Below, in pieces: positions 1 to 9,281 of a DNA stretch of 33,238 bases. Position 1 is the first letter of the stretch; each line of letters begins with the position of its first letter. Under the pieces are notes generated by a model. It made no database searches and had not been told where the DNA came from. It saw only the letters and a list, made by a program, of their open reading frames with translations. This DNA comes from Colwelliaceae bacterium (GTDB lineage: Bacteria; Pseudomonadota; Gammaproteobacteria; Enterobacterales; Alteromonadaceae): the NCBI GenBank assembly GCA_023954655.1, contig JAGSHH010000010.1, forward strand, positions 1 through 33,238. The letters are read 5' to 3'. The position numbers and the translations under genes were made by a program.

Positions 1-894
1 CAAGATGGAACTGAAAAGTTCAACTCATCTAACAGTACTGAACTTGTAAGTGGTGGTTCTTTAGGACTTAGTGAAGAAACTTCTCTTGCTAAAACATTTG
101 GTTTTGTTTTTGAACAGCCATTTACAGATGCATTCGAATTAACATTATCATTAACTCGCTTTGATATTGAAGTAACTAACTCAATTGCAGAACCTAGTGC
201 TGCATACAGTGTAAATCAATGTTATTCAGCTGATGGTTCTGACGCTTTCTGTTCTCGTTTAGATCGTGATTCAGATGGTAAAATTGAATTTGTCGACCAA
301 AGCTTTATTAACGTTGGTTTGTTAACTTCTAAAGGTTTTGATTATAACCTTTATTATCAACAAGACTTCTTACTAAATGATAAAAACTTATCAGTCTCTC
401 TAGATGTTCAAGCAACAAGAATGACTGAATCACTTTACGATGTTTTAGGTAGTGTTGATGACAATATGGGTGAGCCGGAAGTGCCAGAATGGCGTGCTTC
501 TGCAAGACTGTCTCTTGCATATGATGACTTCCGTCTTAATTGGTCTACTCGTTTCATAGGTAAAGGTGAAGAAGATTGGACTGTAGATGAAGAAGATGAC
601 TATGGTTTTGTAGATAATGCTCGTGGTTGTCGTGGTCTTTGGGCTGATGAAGCTAAAACACAGCCATTATTATGTCGCCCTGTAGGTTACACAGAAGATT
701 ACTTTGTTCATAACGTTTCTTTAACTTGGACAACTGATGATTACCAAATTAACGTAGGTGTTCGTAACGTATTTAACGATGCTCCACCAAAAGTTGATCC
801 AGGTGGATCATTCTCTAACACTAATATCCCATTAGGTGTTGGTTATGATACTTTTGGTCGTACACCATACATTAACGTTACAGCAGCATTCTAA
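1..894 (+). CDS. TonB-dependent outer-membrane receptor, C-terminal part (5' cut by window)
   Basis: The reading frame is open from base 1 and gives the last ~297 residues of a beta-barrel protein. It shows alternating amphipathic strands, a Cys-containing loop (NQCYSADG...FCSRL) followed by an Asp-rich DRDSDGKIEF segment, the NVGVRNVFNDAPP region typical of the last strands of TonB-dependent receptors, and a terminal Phe (VTAAF), the usual BAM recognition signal. Such receptors import siderophores, B12, oligosaccharides or peptides across the outer membrane using TonB energy. The plug domain lies outside the window, so the substrate cannot be named. An internal Met at 319 is not the start, because coding sequence continues upstream of it. 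The downstream S9 peptidase may act on an imported peptide, but a terminator separates the two genes. Confidence 0.9.
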   Translation, partial: QDGTEKFNSSNSTELVSGGSLGLSEETSLAKTFGFVFEQPFTDAFELTLSLTRFDIEVTNSIAEPSAAYSVNQCYSADGSDAFCSRLDRDSDGKIEFVDQSFINVGLLTSKGFDYNLYYQQDFLLNDKNLSVSLDVQATRMTESLYDVLGSVDDNMGEPEVPEWRASARLSLAYDDFRLNWSTRFIGKGEEDWTVDEEDDYGFVDNARGCRGLWADEAKTQPLLCRPVGYTEDYFVHNVSLTWTTDDYQINVGVRNVFNDAPPKVDPGGSFSNTNIPLGVGYDTFGRTPYINVTAAF

Positions 895-930
895 ATAATT
901 GTTATATTATTAAATGTTAGTTAATTGATA

Positions 931-957
931 AAATGGCCTCCGTTGAGGCCATTTCTA
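931..957 (+). terminator. Rho-independent terminator after the TonB-dependent receptor
   Basis: A perfect 10-bp stem, AAATGGCCTC (931-940) with GAGGCCATTT (945-954), closes a 4-nt CGTT loop. It starts 36 nt after the receptor stop codon. The T-tract is short, so termination strength is uncertain. Confidence 0.8.
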
Positions 958-985
958 TTAATAATGTCAAAAGATAGGAAGTATT

Positions 986-2905
986 ATGAAAAATAAAATT
1001 TTCGTACTATGCACAATATTAAGTTTATTTTATACAAACTCTGTTTCAGCTTTTAATTCAACAACCAATTTAAAAAATGAACCTTTACCAATAGATGCAT
1101 TTGCAATGATGCCTGTTATACGCAGTGTTTCTGTATCTGACGACGGTAAAAAAATTGCCATACTTAGAGCGACAAGTAAGTTTGGCGATTATATTATTGA
1201 AATTAGAGACACGAACAATTTAAGCAAGGCTCCAATCACACTTGGCGCATCTAAAATGAAGGTGTCCAATGTAGTGTGGTTAAACAATGAAAAATTAGGT
1301 GTACAATTTCGTCAAATATTGAAAGATGGCAACCGTAAATATTGGGTTAATGAATTTGCGATTGTAAATGCGGATGGTAAAGGAAAGTGGCTAGTTCCAA
1401 CTAGAAACAAAAAACTTTCAGGCTTTAGCATTTTAGATAGATTACCTGAAATTAAAGATGAAATTCTAGTTGAAACTGATGTTAACAAAAACCGTATTCC
1501 TGATGTAGTTCGTTATAATATTGTAACAGGACGTAGCGTTACAGTTATGCGCGGTAATACTAAGCAGCAAGGAAGTTTTATCGCTGATCATGATGGTGAA
1601 ATTAGAGGTGCTACCGGTTGGAATAGCTCTGATGCAGCAATTGATCAGTTTGCTCGCATTAAAGGTAGTGACGAGTGGAAACGTGTTTTTCAAATATCAC
1701 CTAAAAGCCGTGAAGAATATACATTCTTAGGTTTTTCAAAAGAAAATCCAAATGAAGTCTATGTTAATGCTAATTTAGGGGAAGATAAAACAGGTATCTA
1801 CACTTTTAATATTGAAACAGGTAAGTACTCTGAACGTCTTTTTGGTTTAAAATCAGTTGATACTAATGGCATTATCCGCAGCAAAAATGGGGATTTCTTA
1901 GGCTTTAGTTATGACTCAAAACATCCTAAAAGATATTTCACAGACGGGAAAGAACAAGCCCTTTATGATAGTTTAAAACCGCTATTTGAAAATAAATTTA
2001 TTTCTATCATTAGCCGCTCAGATGATGACAATGCTTTAGTAGTGATGACTCGTTCAGCTAAAGATTCTGGTAGTTACTATCTTATTACACATATGCAGAA
2101 GTTAGAAAAAATTGGTGAACGATTACCTTTATTAAAAGCAGAAAACTTATCTGAAGTTAAATATATTTCTTATAAAGCTCGTGACGGTAGAAAAATAAAA
2201 GCCTACGTTACTATTCCAAATGGTAAAGGACCGTTCCCAGCTATTGTTCTTCCACATGGTGGGCCTTGGGTTCGTGATACAGTCGTTTTTGATGAATGGT
2301 CACAACTTTTAGCTAATAATGGTTACGTTGTTATCCAACCAAATTACCGTGGTTCAAAAGGTTATGGTCTTGAACATTGGATGGCAGGCGACAATAACTG
2401 GGGTCTGACAATGCAAGACGACCTTGACGACGCGGCAATGTATCTAGTTAAGAAAGGGCTTACAACAAAAGATAAGTTAGCGATGTTTGGTTGGAGTTAC
2501 GGTGGCTATGCTGCATTTGCAGGCTCAATGCGTGAGAATAACATTTATCAATGTACCGTAGCAGGTGCTGGTGTAAGTGATTTAGGTAGAATTAACGCAA
2601 CTTTACATGAAAGCCGTTTTTTAAGAGAGTTACAACGTCCAACATTGACTGGTATTTCTCCGTTAGATCAAGTAGAAAAAGTTAATGTACCTATTCTAGT
2701 GATTCACGGAGATATAGATGGTCGTGTTCCAATTGTTCATAGTCGTAAATTTGTTGATCAATTAATTAAACTCAACAAAGATCATAAATATATTGAATTG
2801 GAAGAAGCAGATCACTTTTCAGATACTTTATTTTATGATCACAAAACTAAATTCTATTCAGAGTTAATTGATTGGTTAGATAATAAATGTAAACTGAAAA
2901 GTTAA
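986..2905 (+). CDS. S9 family serine peptidase (prolyl oligopeptidase/acylaminoacyl peptidase type), secreted
   Basis: A 639-residue protein. It starts with a signal peptide (MKNKIF then a hydrophobic core, cleavage likely after SVSA, about residue 22), so it probably works in the periplasm. The N-terminal ~390 residues form the region expected to be a beta-propeller. The C-terminal alpha/beta hydrolase has the full triad: Ser504 in GWSYGGYA, Asp578 in HGDIDGRVP and His610 in EADHFS. HGG (PHGGPW) forms the oxyanion region and NYRGSKGYG is the typical S9C signature. It is likely to cleave short peptides after proline or release acylated N-terminal residues. The ATG is preceded by AGGA with good spacing. 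It lies behind a TonB-dependent receptor, a common pairing in marine Alteromonadales, but has its own terminator. The exact specificity cannot be read from sequence. Confidence 0.93.
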   Translation: MKNKIFVLCTILSLFYTNSVSAFNSTTNLKNEPLPIDAFAMMPVIRSVSVSDDGKKIAILRATSKFGDYIIEIRDTNNLSKAPITLGASKMKVSNVVWLNNEKLGVQFRQILKDGNRKYWVNEFAIVNADGKGKWLVPTRNKKLSGFSILDRLPEIKDEILVETDVNKNRIPDVVRYNIVTGRSVTVMRGNTKQQGSFIADHDGEIRGATGWNSSDAAIDQFARIKGSDEWKRVFQISPKSREEYTFLGFSKENPNEVYVNANLGEDKTGIYTFNIETGKYSERLFGLKSVDTNGIIRSKNGDFLGFSYDSKHPKRYFTDGKEQALYDSLKPLFENKFISIISRSDDDNALVVMTRSAKDSGSYYLITHMQKLEKIGERLPLLKAENLSEVKYISYKARDGRKIKAYVTIPNGKGPFPAIVLPHGGPWVRDTVVFDEWSQLLANNGYVVIQPNYRGSKGYGLEHWMAGDNNWGLTMQDDLDDAAMYLVKKGLTTKDKLAMFGWSYGGYAAFAGSMRENNIYQCTVAGAGVSDLGRINATLHESRFLRELQRPTLTGISPLDQVEKVNVPILVIHGDIDGRVPIVHSRKFVDQLIKLNKDHKYIELEEADHFSDTLFYDHKTKFYSELIDWLDNKCKLKS

Positions 2906-2928
2906 AACAGAAAATTTGTTTAGTTACT

Positions 2929-2958
2929 AAACCAGTACATATTTTGTACTGGTTTTTT
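2929..2958 (+). terminator. Rho-independent terminator after the S9 peptidase
   Basis: An 11-bp perfect stem, AAACCAGTACA (2929-2939) with TGTACTGGTTT (2945-2955), runs into a T-run at 2953-2958. It begins 24 nt after the peptidase stop. Confidence 0.88.
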
Positions 2959-3290
2959 ATTTCTACTTCTAAGATTAATTTTTAATTCTCCATCTAATCA
3001 TATTACTTAAATTAATTATCTCGCAGAGAATTAACCAATTGATTAGCAGTATTTACTGTTATCTTTAATACCCCATTAAACAAATCTGTACTAACATAAG
3101 CTAAAACTGAAGCTTAATATTTTCGCACTTTAAGCTCAAAGAAAGTCATCTAATCTTATATAACACTATCATAGCTCATCAGAGATTATTCATCGCACAA
3201 TAGTAACTTCTGAATATATTTGTTGAGAACTAAATTAAACGTTATAGAAAACGTCCTACAGAGATCTGAAATATTTAGTTTATAAAATAA
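2959..3290. other. Gene-free AT-rich spacer
   Basis: About 330 bases between two convergent terminators. All frames on both strands are interrupted by frequent stops, and I see no tRNA, repeat unit or coding remnant. A short AATTCTC/GAGAATT inverted repeat is present, but it is too weak to call. Confidence 0.6.
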
Positions 3291-3313
3291 AAATCCCGCA
3301 GATCGCGGGATTA
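3291..3313 (-). terminator. Rho-independent terminator of hpd
   Basis: The stem AATCCCGC (3292-3299)/GCGGGATT (3305-3312) has a 5-nt loop. Read on the minus strand it is followed by a T-rich tract (TTTTTATTTTA), about 40 nt beyond the hpd stop codon. Confidence 0.85.
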
Positions 3314-3354
3314 TTATTTTATTAAAATGTAGAAAGTTAAAACTTTATAGCTAG

Positions 3355-4398
3355 CTATAAAACACCACGTTCCATTTGATTTAACTCTATTGATTTAAAT
3401 AAAGCAGTAAAGTTACCTTCACCAAAACCTTGGTCGTCAACACGCTGTATCATTTCAATAAATATTGGGCCAAAAATATTTTTCGTGAATATTTGTAATA
3501 AATACGAATTCTCTTTTTGACTATCGACTAATACTTGATGGTCACGAATTCGTTGATGATCTTCTTTAACCCAAGGAATACGATCAAACACGTCATCATA
3601 ATATTCAGGAACAATATTCAGAGTATCAATAATATTTTTATCAAGTTTATCTAATGAACCCAGTAAATCTTTAGATATAAAGGCAAGATGCTGAACACCT
3701 GGACCATTATATTCATCTAAATATTCATCAATTTGATTGTTTTTCTTACCCTTCCCTTCGTTAATCGGTAAACAGAAAGTGCCACAAGGAGACTGTAAAG
3801 CGTAAGAGACTAGAGCTGATTTTTCACCTTTAATATCAAAGTAACGAACATCAGAAAAACCAAAAATATCTTTATAAAAGTTAGCCCAATGCTCCATAGT
3901 TCCCTGGTGAACATTATTAGTTAAATGATCAACACGTAGAAAACCTTTCTCTTCATTAATCACAGGCTCAGCAATATCTTCAAAATCATCTTGGTAAATA
4001 TTTCCTTTAATACCAAATTTTTCGATGAAATAAATAAGACTATCACCAATACCGTATATTGCTGGGTATGGTAATTTATTATCCGCATTTTCAGCCGATT
4101 TAGCGCCGCGTTTTACCGCTTCTTCGAAAGCAAAAGATGCATCATCAACTCTCCAGCCCATAGAGCAAATTGCAGGCCCATGACTTTTTGCAAATTCCTT
4201 AGAAAAACCAGCTTTCTCATTATTTAATAAAAAATGAATATCGTTCTGGTTAAAATATTCAATATCACGCCCTTTAAATTTTTTAGTTTTTGAAAAACCA
4301 AAACCATAAAATGCATTTTCCATAAAATCAGAATCAGGTGATGCGTATTCTGTAAATTCAATACCACGTAGGTTTAGAGGGTTAGCTAGTTCAGTCAT
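3355..4398 (-). CDS. hpd: 4-hydroxyphenylpyruvate dioxygenase
   Basis: A 347-residue cytosolic non-haem Fe(II) dioxygenase that converts 4-hydroxyphenylpyruvate to homogentisate, the second step of tyrosine catabolism. It has the two-domain vicinal-oxygen-chelate fold of bacterial HPPD. The iron ligands of the facial triad are His158 (VDHLTNN), His237 (GVQHLAF) and Glu315 (FIEMIQR). The C-terminal GFGEGNFTALFKSIE motif that gates the active site is also present. Length is normal for bacterial HPPD. The ATG is preceded by AAGAGA. Homogentisate dioxygenase (hmgA), often next to hpd, is not in this window. A TyrR-box-like site lies about 170 nt upstream, between this gene and an NhaC-type transporter on the same strand. 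Homogentisate can oxidise to pyomelanin if hmgA is absent. Confidence 0.96.
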   Translation of the reverse strand: MTELANPLNLRGIEFTEYASPDSDFMENAFYGFGFSKTKKFKGRDIEYFNQNDIHFLLNNEKAGFSKEFAKSHGPAICSMGWRVDDASFAFEEAVKRGAKSAENADNKLPYPAIYGIGDSLIYFIEKFGIKGNIYQDDFEDIAEPVINEEKGFLRVDHLTNNVHQGTMEHWANFYKDIFGFSDVRYFDIKGEKSALVSYALQSPCGTFCLPINEGKGKKNNQIDEYLDEYNGPGVQHLAFISKDLLGSLDKLDKNIIDTLNIVPEYYDDVFDRIPWVKEDHQRIRDHQVLVDSQKENSYLLQIFTKNIFGPIFIEMIQRVDDQGFGEGNFTALFKSIELNQMERGVL

Positions 4399-4565
4399 GT
4401 TTATCTCTTCTGTAACATCAATGAAGTCATTATCACCATGTTATTGATGAAGAGAAAGCTTGCAGCAGCTCAAGTTTTAAAAGCTAGCGTAAAAGATTAT
4501 GTACGATAAAAACGTTCAATTAAGATCCTACTCAAAGCTAGCCCAGATAGTGCTTACACAAGGCG

Positions 4566-4583
4566 TGTAAACTTACTGATACA
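4566..4583 (-). promoter_or_regulatory. Candidate TyrR/PhhR box upstream of hpd
   Basis: On the minus strand the site reads TGTATC-N6-TTTACA, matching 10 of 12 positions of the TyrR consensus TGTAAA-N6-TTTACA. It keeps the essential G and C at the correct distance. It lies ~60 nt past the nhaC stop and ~170 nt before the hpd ATG. TyrR and PhhR family proteins control tyrosine catabolism in gammaproteobacteria. No TyrR gene is in the window. Confidence 0.5.
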
Positions 4584-4642
4584 CACAATAATTATGACTA
4601 AAAATACAGATAATTAACTTCATTTTTAAAGACAAATTTAAT

Positions 4643-6385
4643 CTAAGCAAATATAAAAACGGTAGCAGTCCATAGAAAAGCAGCAGCAGTTGCCGCAAAT
4701 GTTGCCGGAACAATTTGAGATTTAACGTGATCCATTAAATCACATCCAGTCGTCATAGAGCTCAAAATAGTAGTATCAGAAATAGGTGAACATTGATCAC
4801 CATAGACACTACCATTTAGAACTGTAGCAAAACATACCATCATAAATAATTCTGGGTTAGCAAGCTCTTGTGATTGACAAACAGCCCATGCTAACGGCAT
4901 AGCTAGAGGAAATGCAATCGCATATGTTCCCCAACTTGTACCTGTAGAAAACGCAATTACCATAGTAATAAGTTGCAATATAACGGGTAATGACCAAAAT
5001 GGTAATTGTTCTCCTAACTGAGAAACCAAATACAACCCGCCACCGATCTCTTTACTTATAGTACCAATAATTACCGCAAGCATTAAAATGACTGATGCAA
5101 CTACAACTCCTTTTAAGCCATTTCCAAAGCCATCAATAACATCCATTAAAGACATTCCCTTACCTAACGCAATAAAAGCAGAAAGTAAAAGTGCAGCACC
5201 AAATGCCCAATTAACTTTAGGGGTATCAAAAATAATAAAGGTAAATACGGCTGTAGCAACTAATACTATTAACGGTAAAATAAACTCTAAATGATGAGAG
5301 TTATATCCTACTGGAACCTCACAACTTTGTAATTCTTTAGCACTTAAGGGTTTGGCATTAGGGGCATCTAACTCACCTGTTGTCAGAGCCCTTTGTTTTG
5401 CAGCACGAATACGTTTACCTGAGAAAGTAGTTATATTCAAACTAAGCAATAAAGTACCTAATACAGCTAAAATGCCATAAAAACTAAAAGGAACACTAGA
5501 AAAGAAAAATGCGATACGGTCAGATTCCGTTGCTAAAAATGAAACACCAGGTACAAAGATAAGTGCTTGTACATAAGCTGGCCAAGCATTAAATGCAATG
5601 ACCGAAGCGATGGGGGAGGCAGTAGAGTCAACAATGTAGCTCATTTCTTCATGGCTAACTTTTGCTTTGTCAGCCAACGGTCTAACCGTCGTGCCAACAA
5701 GTACAGTACTCATGGTGCCACCTTGAAAAAATAGAATACCCATAAACCAAGAAACTAACTTTGCCGAACGAGGGCCCTTCACATAATGCTCGGTCATATA
5801 ATGGGCAAATGCTTGTGCAGCACCCGTTTTAGACCATATGCCCAATAATCCACCCAGAAGCCATAAATATAGTAATAATAAGCCAGCAGCACCTTCACTT
5901 GCTAAGTTAGGTATAATTACGCTATCGGTTAAGTCATAGTCTCCCAGCATTAATGCGCCAACAACAATCCCACCAAATAATGCAGTTAAAGGCTCTCGGG
6001 TAATTAAACACAATGCGATAGTAATCAAAGCAGGTAACAACGACCATAAACCATAATGAAATGCAGGTTTTAATAAAAACAACTTTTGATGTTCATCTAT
6101 AACCCATTGTTGCTTTAAAACTGGATCTTGAGCACTCTTATTTAAATTTTGTTGATTTATTAACGAAGACTTATAAGCAACAACATCGTTTATAACAACT
6201 TCTTGGCCTTTAAATTTATAGGCTTTTTGGTCATTTTCTGTTTGATAAATATCATAAACATAGCTTTGCTCAAGCCATGTTTTTTCAACTGAGTGATGAA
6301 TATAAACAGCTAAACCAAAACCCGTGATAAAAATGATGAGGGCAAAACGGTTAAGATTAGAAAAAATATTAAAGTTAGATAACAT
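4643..6385 (-). CDS. NhaC-family Na+/H+ antiporter-like transporter (possible tyrosine transporter)
   Basis: An inner-membrane secondary transporter of about 580 residues with roughly a dozen membrane segments. Signature parts are the [16 protein letters not shown] region, the [15 protein letters not shown] segment, [21 protein letters not shown], and [15 protein letters not shown] near the C-terminus, all typical of NhaC (PF03553). The first membrane helix is followed by an extra ~70-residue hydrophilic segment, predicted to be extracytoplasmic. The frame extends to an upstream ATG at 6427, but that has no Shine-Dalgarno sequence. The ATG at 6385 is preceded by AAGGT six bases away, so I chose it. 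NhaC proteins are named for Na+/H+ exchange, but many members carry organic substrates. Position upstream of hpd with a TyrR-like box suggests aromatic amino acid uptake; this is inference. Confidence 0.88.
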   Translation of the reverse strand: MLSNFNIFSNLNRFALIIFITGFGLAVYIHHSVEKTWLEQSYVYDIYQTENDQKAYKFKGQEVVINDVVAYKSSLINQQNLNKSAQDPVLKQQWVIDEHQKLFLLKPAFHYGLWSLLPALITIALCLITREPLTALFGGIVVGALMLGDYDLTDSVIIPNLASEGAAGLLLLYLWLLGGLLGIWSKTGAAQAFAHYMTEHYVKGPRSAKLVSWFMGILFFQGGTMSTVLVGTTVRPLADKAKVSHEEMSYIVDSTASPIASVIAFNAWPAYVQALIFVPGVSFLATESDRIAFFFSSVPFSFYGILAVLGTLLLSLNITTFSGKRIRAAKQRALTTGELDAPNAKPLSAKELQSCEVPVGYNSHHLEFILPLIVLVATAVFTFIIFDTPKVNWAFGAALLLSAFIALGKGMSLMDVIDGFGNGLKGVVVASVILMLAVIIGTISKEIGGGLYLVSQLGEQLPFWSLPVILQLITMVIAFSTGTSWGTYAIAFPLAMPLAWAVCQSQELANPELFMMVCFATVLNGSVYGDQCSPISDTTILSSMTTGCDLMDHVKSQIVPATFAATAAAFLWTATVFIFA

Positions 6386-6390
6386 GAGTG

Positions 6391-6395
6391 ACCTT
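6391..6395 (-). promoter_or_regulatory. Ribosome binding site deciding the nhaC-type start
   Basis: AAGGT on the minus strand ends five bases before the ATG at 6385. The upstream in-frame ATG at 6427 has no purine-rich sequence in front of it. Confidence 0.6.
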
Positions 6396-6520
6396 ATGCT
6401 CTTTATGGCATTAATTGTAAGTAACATATCGCGTTAGCTACAATAGTCAATGTTTCCTTATTGAAAATTACTTAGTCATCGTTCATATTTAAAGAATAAT
6501 TAATTGAGTCTGGTAATCTA

Positions 6521-7252
6521 GTGATAACAGTACTTAAAGCTTTTCTGATTATAATTCTGTTTTTTAGTATGGTTTTAATACCAACTATTGTTAATGCCCA
6601 AAAAGTTAAATATGAATTCGCATCAATCGAAAATTTAGCTGAACAAGAAATTGCTCGAATCGTCTTACCTAAAATTTATCAAAACATTAATAAAAAGATT
6701 AGTATTATTCCCTTACCCGCTAATAGAGCTCAATACGAAGCAAATACTGGCATAAAAGCTGGAGAAGCACTCAGAATATATACTTATGGATTAGAGAATA
6801 AAGAAGTGATCAGAGTTCCAACGCCCTATTATCATTTATTCACATCAGTTTTTTCATTAGCAAAGAACAAGATTAACATTTCAAATAAAAGCGATTTAAA
6901 AAAATATAAAATTGGAAAAGTTATTGGAGTAAAGCACACGAATAACATAACCCAAGGCCTTACCAATGTGTATAACAGTAAAAATACCGTTCACTTATTC
7001 CAACAACTATTATTAGGCAATATTGATGTTGCGTTAACAAACCAAGTTGATGGGGAATTAACCATAAAGCAAAATAACCTACTAGGTATCAAGCTTATAA
7101 ACCGCTCTTTAGCAAAGCTTGATTTATTTCATTATATTCATAAAAATCATAAGAATTTAGTCAAGCCAATAAATGAAACCATAAAGAAGCTGAAAGCTAA
7201 TGGTGAATTAGCTAAAATGTTTGCTCAAGCTGAAGAAATAATTCTAAAGTAA
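6521..7252 (+). CDS. Periplasmic substrate-binding protein, SBP_bac_3-like
   Basis: A 243-residue protein starting with GTG. It has an N-terminal hydrophobic signal peptide with likely cleavage at VNA-Q (about residue 26). The remainder has the pattern of a family 3 amino-acid-binding protein: an opening EFASIENLAEQEIARIVLPKIY segment, a central Y-HLFTSVFSLAKN stretch, a KYKIGKVIGV hinge, a LLLGNIDVAL segment and a C-terminal IKKLKANGELAKMF helix, the common ending of this family. No ABC permease or ATPase is nearby. Alteromonadales carry many orphan solute-binding proteins of this kind, some acting as sensors rather than transporter parts. Sequence divergence is high, so the ligand is unknown. 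The start is weakly supported, since only GAG precedes the GTG, but the signal peptide requires a start near here. Confidence 0.8.
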   Translation: MITVLKAFLIIILFFSMVLIPTIVNAQKVKYEFASIENLAEQEIARIVLPKIYQNINKKISIIPLPANRAQYEANTGIKAGEALRIYTYGLENKEVIRVPTPYYHLFTSVFSLAKNKINISNKSDLKKYKIGKVIGVKHTNNITQGLTNVYNSKNTVHLFQQLLLGNIDVALTNQVDGELTIKQNNLLGIKLINRSLAKLDLFHYIHKNHKNLVKPINETIKKLKANGELAKMFAQAEEIILK

Positions 7253-7271
7253 TTCCTGCGAGAAAACTGTC

Positions 7272-7913
7272 ATAATTAATAATAAAATATTTATAATCGG
7301 CCTTCCTAGAACAGGAACAACAAGTATTTGCAGTAAGTTTATTGAATTAGGGTTTAAAGTTGCTCATACCGCATATACACAATCAACATTTGAGCAAGCA
7401 CAAGTTATTGCCGACACTCCAATCTTTTCAGATTTCACCCTACTAGATAATTACTACCCAAACAGTAAATTCATATATTTAGAAAGGGAATTAAATTTAT
7501 GGGTGCCATCAATAAAGCAGTTACTACAACGCATGCATCATAATATTACCCGAGATGATGGTGGCTTTAACCCTTATATAAAAAGATGTTATCAACAAAT
7601 ATATTCTCCTTTTACCTTAGAAAACATCTTAGATGACGACTTTCTAATCCGTTGTTATAACGATCACAGAGAAGAAGTTATTAAATTTTTTAATAAACGA
7701 AATGATGATTTATTAAGGATTAATATCAGTAATGAAACAAGCTTAAACATGCTCCATTCATTTTTAGATTTACCAGAACAACACGGTAAGTTTGAGAAAA
7801 TAAATAGTGGTGGAAAAGTTACCGCATGGAAAGCAGTAAAAAGTCCTTTAAAGATTGAATCTACAAATAAAGGAAGAATTACTGCTTTAAATTATCTAAG
7901 TAAATATTTATAA
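7272..7913 (+). CDS. Sulfotransferase-like protein lacking a canonical start codon
   Basis: The frame is open from 7248 to the stop at 7911-7913 and encodes about 213 residues. It begins INNKIFIIGLPRTGTTSI. GLPRTGTTS is the 5'-phosphosulfate-binding loop of PAPS-dependent sulfotransferases. The segments DTPIFSDF, YPNSKFIYLERE and the later LLRINI...LHSFLDLP match the order of motifs in the single-domain Sulfotransfer_4 type, and the length is normal. No ATG, GTG or TTG precedes the P-loop in frame; the codons are ATA ATT AAT AAT AAA. Translation would need a rare AUA or AUU start, or the gene has lost its start by mutation. The in-frame GTG at 7503 would remove the P-loop and is not the real start. 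It lies just 20 nt downstream of the substrate-binding protein. The sulfate acceptor is unknown. Confidence 0.75.
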   Translation: MINNKIFIIGLPRTGTTSICSKFIELGFKVAHTAYTQSTFEQAQVIADTPIFSDFTLLDNYYPNSKFIYLERELNLWVPSIKQLLQRMHHNITRDDGGFNPYIKRCYQQIYSPFTLENILDDDFLIRCYNDHREEVIKFFNKRNDDLLRINISNETSLNMLHSFLDLPEQHGKFEKINSGGKVTAWKAVKSPLKIESTNKGRITALNYLSKYL

Positions 7914-7927
7914 AAAAATTATCTAAA

Positions 7928-9277
7928 TTACTTATTTTCAATAATATGCAATTTAGTCTGTCGACCATCAAGGTAATGAACGCCTTTTTCGTCAAAGTAG
8001 GCTTCTTCTTCGAGCATGATACGAATTTCTTTTTGCCACAACTTCAAGTACACCGCATTATTCAATTCAATAGAATATGTCGTATTATAATGTAAAGGGT
8101 AATCGCCACTGCCTACAACTCCTTGTTGAGAGTCCCACATACCTAGTGTTGTACCTGCCCCATGCCCATGAAAGCCTATTGGATGTGTGTATATTGTAGG
8201 TTTTAAACCTTGTTCTATAGCTTGGTTTCTTGAAACTCTGAGTACCTCATTACCTGTACGCCCTGTTTTAAAATTACTCGTAAAAATATCTTGTAATTTA
8301 TTCCCTGAATCAAAAGCTTTTACTAACTCGGCAGGCACTTTATTTTCTTTTACATCTAATACATAAGCATGTTGTTGAGTATCAGTATTCAATCGTAAAT
8401 ATGTGATGCCAAAATCAACATGGATTAAATCACCCGGCATAATTGTATTTTCTTGATAGCCATTGGTAAAACTATCAACATGATCAAAGTTTTTATTATC
8501 CTTGCGTTGAATATTAACACTTGGGTGAAACCACACCTGCAGTTTTAATTCTCGTACCCTTTCTCTAAACCACCATGCAAGATCATTAGAGGTTGTTTTT
8601 CCTACTTTAATCACTTCATTAGAAAAGCCTTGAGCAATAATTTCATGAGCTATTGAAACCGTTTGATTATATATCGACATTTCATCAGGAATACGTTGCT
8701 CTAACCACCCAACGCCAAGTGATTGAGCCGAAATAACGCTTTCATGATATTCAGGAGGTAATACAGAGAAGAATTTTTCTTTATCTGTTGAAACCAAACC
8801 ATCAGCATGGGCCCAGTATTTTGATTGATTAATCCCAATTTTTTTAGGTTTATACTGATTGATTAATGCCACTAATGCCTGCCATTGATCTGTATGCCTA
8901 GTTTTATCCCAAGCTTTTTCAAATATACTACCAACTTTATAGGGAGCTATAGCATAAGCACTTACGCTTTTATCTTCATTTTTTGCAAAAATAAACATAG
9001 TAGTACGACGTGCAGATAACCACTTTGCTGGTAATAATGTTTTTAAAATAGGATCTTCGTTATATTCACGGCTAATCAACAACCAAAAATCAATTCCTGC
9101 CTCCTCCATTAACTTAGGAAGAAGTAGCTCAACTCTTTTTTGAGTTATGTTATCAATAAATACGGCACGCTCTTGCATAGATAAAATACCATTAATTGAT
9201 TTTTTATCGGATGCTGATACTTGAGAGCAAAAAGCAATAATTAAAAGGTAAAGTATCGAAGATAAAAATAGTCGCAT
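7928..9277 (-). CDS. M24 family metallopeptidase (Xaa-Pro dipeptidase/aminopeptidase type), periplasmic
   Basis: About 449 residues with a signal peptide (MRLFLSSILYLL..., cleavage near QVSA), so it is exported. The C-terminal pita-bread domain carries the metal-site motifs: Asp in HVDFGIT, a second Asp in LNTDTQ, His in HPIGFHGHGAG, Glu in YSIELNNAV and Glu in IMLEEEAYF. This is the set needed for a dinuclear metal centre as in aminopeptidase P and prolidase. The N-terminal creatinase-like domain spans about residues 30-190. It probably removes residues next to proline from peptides. I chose the start at 9277 because AGGGAGG precedes it and the signal peptide then begins properly. A longer frame begins at 9310 without such support. 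It converges on the sulfotransferase-like gene with a 14-nt gap and diverges from the kor operon. Confidence 0.88.
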   Translation of the reverse strand: MRLFLSSILYLLIIAFCSQVSASDKKSINGILSMQERAVFIDNITQKRVELLLPKLMEEAGIDFWLLISREYNEDPILKTLLPAKWLSARRTTMFIFAKNEDKSVSAYAIAPYKVGSIFEKAWDKTRHTDQWQALVALINQYKPKKIGINQSKYWAHADGLVSTDKEKFFSVLPPEYHESVISAQSLGVGWLEQRIPDEMSIYNQTVSIAHEIIAQGFSNEVIKVGKTTSNDLAWWFRERVRELKLQVWFHPSVNIQRKDNKNFDHVDSFTNGYQENTIMPGDLIHVDFGITYLRLNTDTQQHAYVLDVKENKVPAELVKAFDSGNKLQDIFTSNFKTGRTGNEVLRVSRNQAIEQGLKPTIYTHPIGFHGHGAGTTLGMWDSQQGVVGSGDYPLHYNTTYSIELNNAVYLKLWQKEIRIMLEEEAYFDEKGVHYLDGRQTKLHIIENK

Positions 9278-9281
9278 AAAA

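Noticed and set aside
7503-7913. A 136-codon frame starting at GTG 7503 as an independent gene
   Set aside because: The same frame continues upstream with a conserved sulfotransferase P-loop, so 7503 is internal.
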